From Dokdonella sp. (GTDB lineage: Bacteria; Pseudomonadota; Gammaproteobacteria; Xanthomonadales; Rhodanobacteraceae), in NCBI GenBank assembly GCA_019634795.1, contig JAHCAR010000002.1, positions 186,001-250,000 of the forward strand: DNA of 64,000 nucleotides, read 5' to 3'. Each line of letters begins with the position of its first letter. Within the stretch, counting starts at the first letter, position 1. The translations under genes and the position numbers were made by a program. The notes below the pieces were generated by a model. That model saw only the letters and a program-made list of their open reading frames with translations, had not been told where the DNA came from and did no database searches. Positions 9,434-16,908 of the stretch are shown here, piece by piece.

Positions 9434-10255
9434 TCAGCCGAGCAGGATTCCGCGCAGCGCTTCCGGCGATTTCCAGTGCCAGCCGCAGATGTAGCGGGGC
9501 AGGTTCCAGCGGTCGCTGTGTTTGCCGACCGGTTCCGCGCCGTCGCCCATGGCCGCGAGCATGCCGTGTTCGCTGCCGAAATTCGGCAGGTATTCGTCGT
9601 GGACGTAGTCGGGGACGTGGCTGAACGGATAGCAGAACAGGGTGGTCCGGTGCGGGGCGATCCTGGCGTTGATGTAGTCGCTGGCCGCAGCGATCTCGGC
9701 CCTGGCCCGGGTTGGGTTGTCGACGCTGAGGAACGAACCGCGCGGCATGCCATCGATGCCGGGGGCCGGAATCGCGGCGTGATTGTGGTCCCAACTGTGG
9801 TTTTCGATGGCGATCAGGCCCGAGGCCTGGGCACTGGGCCACCAGGCGTCGTCCATCCAGCCGCGCCCGACCAGGCAGACCCGATCGATGTGCGCGCGCG
9901 CCTGCGGCGAAGCGATCACGAACGAGGTCAGGTGCAGGTCCGGCTGCGCCTGCGTGCCGCGCTCGTCGATGAAGTCGCGCAGGCAGTGGTAGAGGCTGCG
10001 CTGCGGGCCATGGGCCGGATGCTCGAGGTCGTCGAAATCGAAGCGCGAGCCATCGTCGCAGGTCAGGGCGACGCAGCGATCGAGGTCGCGATCGGCGCGA
10101 CCGAGGAGCTGATCGACGACCCAGTGCAGCGGCACGATGCGCAGGCCGAGGTCGTCGATCAGGCGCAAGTCGGCGGCGAACGCCCTCGGGTCGTTGCTGG
10201 CGTAGTCGTTGCCGGAGATATTGACGGCATGGTAGGCGAGGACGGGAACGCGCAT
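9434..10255 (-). CDS. Polysaccharide deacetylase family protein
   Basis: NodB-type carbohydrate esterase, predicted to remove acyl groups from a glycan. The 273-residue protein begins VPVLAYHAVNISGNDYAS, typical of this family (YHxV), with the first catalytic/metal Asp pair in LTCDDGSRFDF and the metal-binding histidines in NHSWDHNHAAI; a further conserved segment is LFCYPFSHVPDYV. The start at 10255 (ATG, MRVPVLAYH) is preferred to an upstream in-frame start that adds 22 unrelated residues. No signal peptide is visible, so the substrate may be a lipid-linked or cytoplasmic-side glycan. The gene is divergent from glutaryl-CoA dehydrogenase. Confidence 0.82.
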   Translation of the reverse strand: MRVPVLAYHAVNISGNDYASNDPRAFAADLRLIDDLGLRIVPLHWVVDQLLGRADRDLDRCVALTCDDGSRFDFDDLEHPAHGPQRSLYHCLRDFIDERGTQAQPDLHLTSFVIASPQARAHIDRVCLVGRGWMDDAWWPSAQASGLIAIENHSWDHNHAAIPAPGIDGMPRGSFLSVDNPTRARAEIAAASDYINARIAPHRTTLFCYPFSHVPDYVHDEYLPNFGSEHGMLAAMGDGAEPVGKHSDRWNLPRYICGWHWKSPEALRGILLG

Positions 10256-10425
10256 GGGCAGGTGGCAGATTCGGGCCGACAGCATAGGGTCCGGGCGCGA
10301 ATCCGCCAAGCGTAGGACCACGGGGCATGCGCGTGCGCCGCGGCAGGCGCGACAAAGTAGCGGTGTTCCGGCTTGCGCAGGCCGTTTACAATAGCCTGCT
10401 TTGCCACCCTTTCCGGAACATAGCC

Positions 10426-11598
10426 ATGGCCGCCACCCCGCTCAACCCCGTTGATCTGTACGACGTCCGCTCCCTGCTCAGCGAAGAGGAGCAGGCCGTT
10501 CAGGATACGGTGGCGCGGTTCACCGACGAGCGCGTGATCCCGATCATCGGCGACTGTTTCGACAAGGGCGTGTTCCCGAAGGAGTTGGTTCCCGAAATGG
10601 CCGAACTCGGCCTGCTCGGCTCGAGCCTGCCGACCGAATACGGCTGTGCCGGCCTGAACGGCGTCAGCTATGGCCTGATCTGCCAGGAACTCGAGCGCGG
10701 CGACTCCGGCATCCGCAGCTTTGCCTCGGTGCAGTCCTCGCTGTGCATGTATCCGATCTATGCCTACGGCACCGAGGAACAGCGTCGGCGCTGGCTGCCT
10801 GACATGGCCGCGGGCAAGGTGATCGGCTGCTTCGGCCTGACCGAACCGCAAGGCGGTTCGGATCCGGGCAGCATGAAGACGCATGCGAAGAAGGACGGCG
10901 CCGACTGGATCATCAATGGCTCGAAGATGTGGATCACCAACGGCAACCTGGCCGACATCGCGATTGTCTGGGCGATGACCGACGAGGGCATCCAGGGCTT
11001 CGTGATCGAGAAGGACTTCGCCGGCTTCAAGGCCCAGGAAATCCACAAGAAGATGAGCCTGCGCGCCTCGGTCACCTCGGCCCTGTTCTTCGACAACGTG
11101 CGCGTGCCGGAGGCCAATCGCCTGCCCAACGTCAAGGGCCTGAAGGGACCGCTCGGCTGCCTGACCCAGGCCCGCTACGGCATCACCTGGGGCCCGATCG
11201 GCGCGGCCATCGCCTGCTTCACCGAAGTCCTCGAATATTCGAAGAACCGGATCCTGTTCAAGCAGCCGATCGCCTCGCGCCAGGCCGTCCAGCTCAAGCT
11301 GGCCGACATGGCCCGGCGCATCACGATGGCCCAGCTGCTCTCGCTGCAGCTCGGTCGCCTCAAGGACGCCGGCACGATGCAGCCGACCCAGGTATCGCTG
11401 GCCAAGTGGAACAACTGCCGCATGGCCATCGACATCGCCCGCGAGGCCCGCGACATCCTCGGCGGCGCCGGCATCACCACCGAGCACTGCCCGATCCGTC
11501 ATGCCCTCAATCTCGAATCCGTGATTACCTACGAGGGCACCGAGACGGTCCATCAGCTCGTGGTTGGTCGTGAGGTCACCGGTATCAACGCGTTCTGA
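10426..11598 (+). CDS. gcdH: Glutaryl-CoA dehydrogenase
   Basis: FAD-dependent oxidation and decarboxylation of glutaryl-CoA to crotonyl-CoA, the shared late step of lysine and tryptophan catabolism. The 390-residue protein is full length. It matches the GCDH subfamily rather than generic acyl-CoA dehydrogenases: YGCAGLNGVSYGLICQELERGDSG, SVQSSLCMYPIYAYG, GCFGLTEPQGGSDPGSM, KMWITNG, KWNNCRMAIDIAREARDILGG and the catalytic Glu in TYEGTETVHQLVVGREVTGINAF. The ATG at 10426 is chosen to fit the family N-terminus; an in-frame extension to 10327 is unsupported. It is monocistronic. Functionally it may connect to the kynurenine operon at the right edge and the ALDH7 gene at 24.7 kb. Confidence 0.94.
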   Translation: MAATPLNPVDLYDVRSLLSEEEQAVQDTVARFTDERVIPIIGDCFDKGVFPKELVPEMAELGLLGSSLPTEYGCAGLNGVSYGLICQELERGDSGIRSFASVQSSLCMYPIYAYGTEEQRRRWLPDMAAGKVIGCFGLTEPQGGSDPGSMKTHAKKDGADWIINGSKMWITNGNLADIAIVWAMTDEGIQGFVIEKDFAGFKAQEIHKKMSLRASVTSALFFDNVRVPEANRLPNVKGLKGPLGCLTQARYGITWGPIGAAIACFTEVLEYSKNRILFKQPIASRQAVQLKLADMARRITMAQLLSLQLGRLKDAGTMQPTQVSLAKWNNCRMAIDIAREARDILGGAGITTEHCPIRHALNLESVITYEGTETVHQLVVGREVTGINAF

Positions 11599-11660
11599 GC
11601 CGCGCCGTGTCCGGCAACGCGAAAGCCGAACGCCTTCGCTGCGAAGCAGGGCCGGTCTGA

Positions 11661-12239
11661 ATGGAAACCACGGTCAGGAAAAACGGAATGCGTCATGCGC
11701 TCGTGACATTGCTGGCATCGTTCTTCGGCGTCCTGGTCGCCCTGTTTGCATTTCATGTCTACACGAAATACGAAGCCGACCGCGAACGGGCGGCGGCCGA
11801 GGCGGAACTGCAGGCCCGGGTCGAGCAGGGCCGGCAACTGGCCGAACGGACCCTGGCCGAGGACCGCGCGATTCTCGCCATTCGCAACGACACCGTTGCC
11901 AGCACCTCGGCGCGCCTGGCCGTCACCGAGTTCTACATGAACAGCGGCCGCATGCCGGCCTCGAATGCCGAAGCCGGCCTGCCTGAGCCCGGTTCGTACA
12001 AGGGCCAGAGCCTGCGCTCGCTCGAAGTCTCCGAGGGCGGCGATCTGACCCTGACCTTCGACGCCGAATCGGGGGTCGACGGCGGCACGATCGAATGGCT
12101 GCCCGACCTGACCGGGATCGAGTCGATGGGCGTGCAGTGGCGCTGCCAGACCCGGGACTTTCCGCAGATCGTGCGGGCCCTGCCGAATTGCGACTATCTG
12201 CCAGCCTCTGCCACCGACATCGATTCGAAGCGACCCTGA
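11661..12239 (+). CDS. Membrane-anchored protein with a pilin-type C-terminal domain
   Basis: Protein of 192 residues. One transmembrane helix spans about residues 11-31 (ALVTLLASFFGVLVALFAF), followed by a charged, probably coiled-coil segment at about 36-65 (EADRERAAAEAELQARVEQG), then a globular region resembling the C-terminal domain of type IV pilins: ARLAVTEFYMNSGRMPASNAEAGL, a strand pair LTLTFDAESGVDGGTIEWLPDL, and the paired cysteines in QWRCQTRDF and LPNCDYL that would form the D-region disulphide. It lacks a prepilin peptidase site (G-F-T-L-x-E), so it should not assemble as a normal pilin. Function unknown. The resemblance is by eye and needs a profile search. Confidence 0.65.
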   Translation: METTVRKNGMRHALVTLLASFFGVLVALFAFHVYTKYEADRERAAAEAELQARVEQGRQLAERTLAEDRAILAIRNDTVASTSARLAVTEFYMNSGRMPASNAEAGLPEPGSYKGQSLRSLEVSEGGDLTLTFDAESGVDGGTIEWLPDLTGIESMGVQWRCQTRDFPQIVRALPNCDYLPASATDIDSKRP

Positions 12240-12245
12240 GCCGCC

Positions 12246-12794
12246 ATGGATGCGTCCGTGCGCCACCTCGAAACCGATCGCCTGATCCTGCGTCCGACCG
12301 CGCCCGAGGATTTCGATGCCTGGGCGCGCTTTTCCGCGGATCCCGAGGTCATGCGCCACCTCGGCGGCGTGCAACCCCGGTCCACGGCCTGGCGCGGTTT
12401 CATCGCCATGGCCGGCGCCTGGCATATCCAGGGCTTCGCCATGTTCTCGGCCATCGAAAAGTCCTCCGGGGACTGGCTCGGGCGCATCGGCCCGTGGATG
12501 CCGGAAGGCTGGCCAGGCACCGAAGTGGGCTGGGGTCTGGTGCGCGAGGCATGGGGCAGGGGCTACGCGGTCGAGGCGGCTACGGCCGCGATCGACTGGT
12601 CGTTCCGCGAGCTCGGCTGGAGCGAGGTCATCCACACGATTTCCCCCGACAACGAAGGCTCCAAGGCCGTCGCAAGGCGGCTCGGCTCGCGCTACTTGCG
12701 CATGGGGCGGTTGCCTGCGCCGATCGAGTTGGAGGTCGAGATCTGGGGCCAATCGCGCGAACAGTGGCAATCGAAACGGAGTATCGGGAAATGA
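12246..12794 (+). CDS. GNAT family N-acetyltransferase (RimJ/RimL-like)
   Basis: Acetyl-CoA-dependent N-acetyltransferase of 182 residues. The N-terminus has the RimJ/RimL signature ETDRLILRPTAPEDFDAWARF, the acetyl-CoA-binding motif is GWGLVREAWGRGYAVEAATAAI, and the final strand region is HTISPDNEGSKAVARRLGSRY. Its start lies 6 bp after the preceding stop, and its stop overlaps the start of the glutathione transferase gene (ATGA), suggesting a co-transcribed pair. The acceptor could be a protein N-terminus or a small amine; the sequence does not decide. Confidence 0.88.
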   Translation: MDASVRHLETDRLILRPTAPEDFDAWARFSADPEVMRHLGGVQPRSTAWRGFIAMAGAWHIQGFAMFSAIEKSSGDWLGRIGPWMPEGWPGTEVGWGLVREAWGRGYAVEAATAAIDWSFRELGWSEVIHTISPDNEGSKAVARRLGSRYLRMGRLPAPIELEVEIWGQSREQWQSKRSIGK

Positions 12795-13399
12795 CCCTGC
12801 CGACGGTCTACGGGATGGCGATCTCCGGCAACTGCTACAAGGTCCAGTTGCTGCTGGCCCTCATCGATCGGCCCTACCGCTGGGTCGAGGTCGACAGCGC
12901 CCATGGCGAGACCCGCACGCCCGAGTTCCTCGCCCGCAATCCGGTCGGCAAGGTGCCGGTCCTCGAACTTGCGGACGGCCGCATCCTGACCGAGTCGAAT
13001 GCGATCCTGTGCTATCTCGCCGAGGGCAGCCGCTACCTCCCCGATGACCATTGGCAGCGCGCCCTGGTCCTGCAGTGGCTGTTCTTCGAGCAGTACAGCC
13101 ATGAACCCTATATCGCGGTGGCGCGCTTCATCTGCCTGATGCTGGACCCCGATCATCCGCGCCGCGGCGAGCTGCCGCGGCTGCTCGAGAGGGGCCACCA
13201 GGCCCTGGCCTTACTCGAACAGCATCTGTCGACCCACTCGTACCTGGTCGGCGAAGCGCCGAGCGTGGCCGACATCGCCCTGTTCGCCTACACCCACGTG
13301 GCCGCTGATGGCGGCTTCGACCTCGCGCCCTACGCGGCGATCCGGGACTGGCTGGCGCGCGTGCGCGGCGAGCCCGGTTTCGTGCCACTCGGCGGCTGA
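12791..13399 (+). CDS. Glutathione S-transferase family protein
   Basis: Glutathione-dependent transferase or reductase of 202 residues. The N-terminal thioredoxin-like domain begins YGMAISGNCYKVQLLLALI (the Ser/Cys region that contacts glutathione) and includes NPVGKVPVLEL with the cis-proline and ESNAILCYLAEGS, the glutathione gamma-glutamyl contact. The all-helical C-terminal domain includes YLVGEAPSVADIALFAYTH, the N-capping box motif. The ATG at 12791 overlaps the previous stop by 4 bp, implying translational coupling; the frame is open far upstream but only as a shadow of the acetyltransferase gene. Substrate unknown. Confidence 0.9.
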   Translation: MTLPTVYGMAISGNCYKVQLLLALIDRPYRWVEVDSAHGETRTPEFLARNPVGKVPVLELADGRILTESNAILCYLAEGSRYLPDDHWQRALVLQWLFFEQYSHEPYIAVARFICLMLDPDHPRRGELPRLLERGHQALALLEQHLSTHSYLVGEAPSVADIALFAYTHVAADGGFDLAPYAAIRDWLARVRGEPGFVPLGG

Positions 13400-13516
13400 G
13401 CCCGGCGCGGCAGTAGCGATTCCCGGTCCGGCATTCGCCCGGCCATCGCAGGATTCGATCGGCAGCACGCGCGGGCCCGGATACAATATCGGTTTACCCG
13501 GATTCCGATCAGCCCC

Positions 13517-15805
13517 ATGTCCGTTGCCGCACCCGCCAAAACCCCCGTCATTGCCGCGCGCCACCGCGGGCTCAATCGCGCCGATATCTGCGATCAGAAT
13601 TTCATCGAGTACGTGCGCGACTGGGACGGACCGGTGCGCCAGGCGCCGGCCCCGGACGAAGCGGTCCTGCCTGGCAGCGCCTGCACGGCGGCTGACTTCC
13701 TCGATCTGTTCGAGTCGCAACTGGTGTCGCGCCACCTCGATCTGATGGCGCGCGTGCTGCGCGTGCGCAATCGCGTGTTCTACACGATCGGCTCGAGCGG
13801 CCACGAGGGCAACGCGATGGTCGCGCGACTGACTCGGCATACCGATCCGGCCTTCCTGCATTACCGCTCGGGCGCGTTCATGGCCGAGCGCTTCCGCAAG
13901 CTGCCCGGCATGGATCCGATCATGGATTCGGCGCTCTCGTTTGCCGCGAGCAAGGATGATCCCGCCTCGGGCGGACGCCACAAGGTCTGGGGTTCCAAGC
14001 CACTCTGGGTCCTGCCGCAGACCTCGACCATCGCCTCGCACCTGCCCAAGGCGCTCGGCACTGCGCTGGCCATCGAGCAGGCCCGGCGCATCGGCCATGC
14101 CTTGCCGGTGCCGGAGGATTCGATCGCGATCTGCTCGTTCGGCGACGCCTCGTCGAACCATGCGACCGCGCAGACCGCCTTCAATGCGGCGGGCTGGACC
14201 GCCTACCAGAAGCTGCCGGCGCCGGTCCTGTTCGTCTGCGAGGACAACGGCATCGGCATATCGGTGAAGACGCCGGGCGGCTGGATCGAGCGCAACTTCA
14301 GCGAGCGTCGCGATCTCGATTACTTCTACGCCGACGGCCTCGACCTGGCGAGCGGCTATGCCGATGTCGAGCGTGCCGTGGCGCATTGCCGACGCACGCG
14401 CCGGCCGACCTTCCTGCACCTGCGAACGACCCGCATCATGGGCCACGCCGGCACCGACTTCGAGATCGAGTGGCGCAGCGTCGAGGAACTGGTCCGGGTC
14501 GAGGCCGGCGACCCGTTGCTGCGCTCGGCGGCGATTGCGCTCGAATCGGGCCTGCTCGGCAAGGACGAAGTGCTGGCCCGCTATGAAACGATCCGCGCCC
14601 GCTGCTTCGCCGCCGCCGACGAAGCGGACCGTCGGCCGAAGCTCAGCGAGCTGGCCGAAATCGTCGCGCCGCTGGCGCCCTACACCCCGGGCGCGGTCAA
14701 GGCCGAGGCCGAACGCTGCGACTATTCCGAAAAGCGTCTCGACATCTTCGGTGGCGAGAGCAAGCTGCCGGAAAACCTGCCGCCGCGCCACCTCGCGATC
14801 CAGATCAACCAGGCCCTGCACGACCTGTTCTGCAAATACCCGCAGGCCCTGCTGTTCGGCGAGGACGTGGCCCAGAAGGGCGGTGTCTATACGGTCACCA
14901 AGGGCCTGCACAAGGCCTTCCGCAATGCGCGCGTATTCAACACGCTGCTCGACGAGACCATCATCCTCGGCCTGGCCCAGGGCTATGCCAACATGGGCCT
15001 GCTGCCGATTCCCGAGATCCAGTACCTGGCCTACTTCCACAACGCCTGCGACCAGATCCGCGGCGAAGCGGCCTCGCTGCAGTTCTTCTCGAACGACCAG
15101 TACCGCAATCCGATGGTCGTGCGCATCGCCGGGCTCGGCTACCAGAAGGGCTTCGGCGGGCATTTCCACAACGACAACTCCCTGACCGCCCTGCGCGACA
15201 TTCCGGGGCTGGTCGTCGGCTGCCCGAGCCGCGGCGACGATGCCGCGACGATGCTGCGCACCCTGGCCGCGCTGGCCCGGGTCGATGGCCGGGTCAGCGT
15301 ATTCCTCGAGCCGATCGCCTTGTACATGACCAAGGACCTGTACGAAGCCGGCGATGGCCAGTGGCTGTTCCCGTACCCGGCGCCCGACCAGGCCATGCCG
15401 CTCGGCGAGGGCCGGGTCTATGCACCGGAAGCCTCCGATCTGGTCATCTTCACCTACGGCAATGGCGTGCCGATGAGCCTGCGCGCCGCACGTGAAATCG
15501 AATCACGGCGGAAATGGAAGGTGCGCGTGGTCGACCTGCGCTGGCTGGTGCCGCTCAACGAGGCCTACATCGCCGGGCAGGCGCGCACTGCGCGGCGCAT
15601 CCTCGTGGTCGACGAAGGCCGTCACTCGGCCGGCGTCGGCGAAGGCGTGATTACCGCTATCGTCGAGGCCGGGTTCGGGGCGACGCCGCTGCAGCGTGTG
15701 GTTGGCGCAGATACCTATACGCCACTGGCCGGAGCCGCGCTGGCTGTGCTCCCGGCCGATTCAGATATCGTCGCCGCCGCGGATAATCTGGAGCCGTCTC
15801 GCTGA
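13517..15805 (+). CDS. Fused 2-oxoacid dehydrogenase E1 (alpha plus beta), thiamine pyrophosphate dependent
   Basis: A single 762-residue chain carries both E1 halves. The alpha half (about 1-380) has GSSGHEGNAMVARL, HYRSGAFM and the TPP-binding motif starting GDASSNHATAQTAFN and ending EDNGIGIS. The beta half (about 420-755) begins AIQINQALHDLFCKYPQALLFGEDVAQKGGVYTVTKGL, with VVGCPSRGDDAATML, VFLEPIALY and VDLRWLVPLNE near the end. The resemblance is to the branched-chain/pyruvate E1 group. No E2 or E3 gene adjoins, so its partner complex must be encoded elsewhere. The ATG at 13517 follows an AT-containing stretch (ACAATATCGG) in an otherwise GC-rich gap. Substrate is not determinable by eye. 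Confidence 0.88.
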   Translation: MSVAAPAKTPVIAARHRGLNRADICDQNFIEYVRDWDGPVRQAPAPDEAVLPGSACTAADFLDLFESQLVSRHLDLMARVLRVRNRVFYTIGSSGHEGNAMVARLTRHTDPAFLHYRSGAFMAERFRKLPGMDPIMDSALSFAASKDDPASGGRHKVWGSKPLWVLPQTSTIASHLPKALGTALAIEQARRIGHALPVPEDSIAICSFGDASSNHATAQTAFNAAGWTAYQKLPAPVLFVCEDNGIGISVKTPGGWIERNFSERRDLDYFYADGLDLASGYADVERAVAHCRRTRRPTFLHLRTTRIMGHAGTDFEIEWRSVEELVRVEAGDPLLRSAAIALESGLLGKDEVLARYETIRARCFAAADEADRRPKLSELAEIVAPLAPYTPGAVKAEAERCDYSEKRLDIFGGESKLPENLPPRHLAIQINQALHDLFCKYPQALLFGEDVAQKGGVYTVTKGLHKAFRNARVFNTLLDETIILGLAQGYANMGLLPIPEIQYLAYFHNACDQIRGEAASLQFFSNDQYRNPMVVRIAGLGYQKGFGGHFHNDNSLTALRDIPGLVVGCPSRGDDAATMLRTLAALARVDGRVSVFLEPIALYMTKDLYEAGDGQWLFPYPAPDQAMPLGEGRVYAPEASDLVIFTYGNGVPMSLRAAREIESRRKWKVRVVDLRWLVPLNEAYIAGQARTARRILVVDEGRHSAGVGEGVITAIVEAGFGATPLQRVVGADTYTPLAGAALAVLPADSDIVAAADNLEPSR

Positions 15806-15825
15806 ATGTCCTATCATCCGACGCA

Positions 15826-16719
15826 ATGGGCGCGACTTCCACGCTGACAATCCTGTTTGCCGACGTTTCGGGCAGCACCAAGCTGTTCGAGACGCGTGGC
15901 AACGTCGCCGCGCGAGACATCATCGCGGCCGTGCTCGACGCCCTGATCGAAGTCGCGAACCGGCACGGCGGCAAGCTGATCAAGACGATCGGCGACGAGA
16001 TCATGTGTACCTTTCCGGGTGCCGTCCAGGGACTGCTCGCCTCGACCGACATGCAGCGTCGCATGAAGAGCGACGCTGCGTTCGTGCAGGACAACATAGG
16101 CATCCGCATCGGCCTGCATCACGGTGAGGCCCTGGTCGAGGAAAGCGACGTTTTCGGCGACGCGGTCAATGTCGCCGCGCGCATGGCGGCGATCGCCAAG
16201 CGCGACCAGATCGTGGCCACCGCCAGCACGGCGATGAACATCACCAATGCCGCCGGCGTGCGCGTACGCTCGGTCGGCACGGCGCGTGTCGCCGGCAAGC
16301 TGCTGCCGATCGAAATCGTCGACGTGATGTGGCAGGAGGACGTGTCCCACGTCACCACCGTGCAGCGCATCGTGCAGTTCACCAAGAACAAGCGCGTCGT
16401 CCTCAACCTGCGCTACATGGACCGCGAGTTCCAGATCGATGAGCTCGCCGATCCGTTTACCCTCGGTCGCGAGGACGGCCACAGCCTGACTATCGAGTCG
16501 GACTGGGTTTCGCGCGACCACGCGATGATTGAATGGAAGAAGGGCCACTTCATCCTTTCCGATCGCTCGACCAACGGTACCTGGGTCAAGATCGGCAACG
16601 AGGAACTGCTGGTCCACCGCGACGTCTTCCACCTGCGCCGCAGCGGCACGATCAGCCTCGGCCAGTCACACGCCGCCGAAGACGGCAATCTCGTGCACTT
16701 CGAGTGTAGTGAGGCTTGA
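15826..16719 (+). CDS. Class III adenylate/guanylate cyclase with C-terminal FHA domain
   Basis: Cytoplasmic nucleotide cyclase of 297 residues joined to a phosphothreonine-binding module. The cyclase domain (about 5-175) has a metal-binding Asp in LFADVSGSTKLF and second metal Asp with substrate Lys in LIKTIGDEIMCTF. It also has the second substrate-specifying position in FGDAVNVAARM, whose Asn and Arg stabilise the transition state, so all catalytic positions look intact. The FHA domain (about 200-290) shows FTLGRE, SDWVSRDHAMIEW and SDRSTNGTWVKI. It is 20 bp after the E1 stop, possibly co-transcribed. ATP rather than GTP specificity is likely from K/D but not certain. Confidence 0.92.
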   Translation: MGATSTLTILFADVSGSTKLFETRGNVAARDIIAAVLDALIEVANRHGGKLIKTIGDEIMCTFPGAVQGLLASTDMQRRMKSDAAFVQDNIGIRIGLHHGEALVEESDVFGDAVNVAARMAAIAKRDQIVATASTAMNITNAAGVRVRSVGTARVAGKLLPIEIVDVMWQEDVSHVTTVQRIVQFTKNKRVVLNLRYMDREFQIDELADPFTLGREDGHSLTIESDWVSRDHAMIEWKKGHFILSDRSTNGTWVKIGNEELLVHRDVFHLRRSGTISLGQSHAAEDGNLVHFECSEA

Positions 16720-16724
16720 GAGCC

Positions 16725-16906
16725 GGGAATGGGGAATGGGGAATGGGAAGAGCGGGATGAGTTTCCCGAATCGCTCAACGCCTCGACTCATTCCAGCACT
16801 ACGGTGGGTTCATCAGCGAGCTGTTCTTGAATGCATCGCACCTGCAGAGGCGCTGCCAGCTGCGTTTGACGTTTCCATTCCCCATTCTCCATTCCCAATT
16901 CCCGGC
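16725..16906. repeat. Inverted repeat pair built of GGGAATG heptamers
   Basis: The left arm, beginning at about 16725, reads GCCGGGAATGGGGAATGGGG and continues for one more heptamer. The right arm, ending at about 16906, is its near reverse complement and would read GCCGGGAATTGGGAATGGAG on the minus strand. About 115 bp of unrecognised sequence lies between. The right arm stops three bases from the stop codon of the DUF1501 gene, so it sits in the convergent terminator position of both flanking genes. Such heptamer tracts are familiar in xanthomonad intergenic regions (knowledge, not searched). No target-site duplication is evident. Confidence 0.7.
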
Positions 16907-16908
16907 CC

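Noticed and set aside
8904-10355. 483-codon minus-strand frame overlapping the deacetylase and the second paralogue
   Set aside because: The translation is arginine/proline-rich without a recognisable domain, and it overlaps two supported genes.
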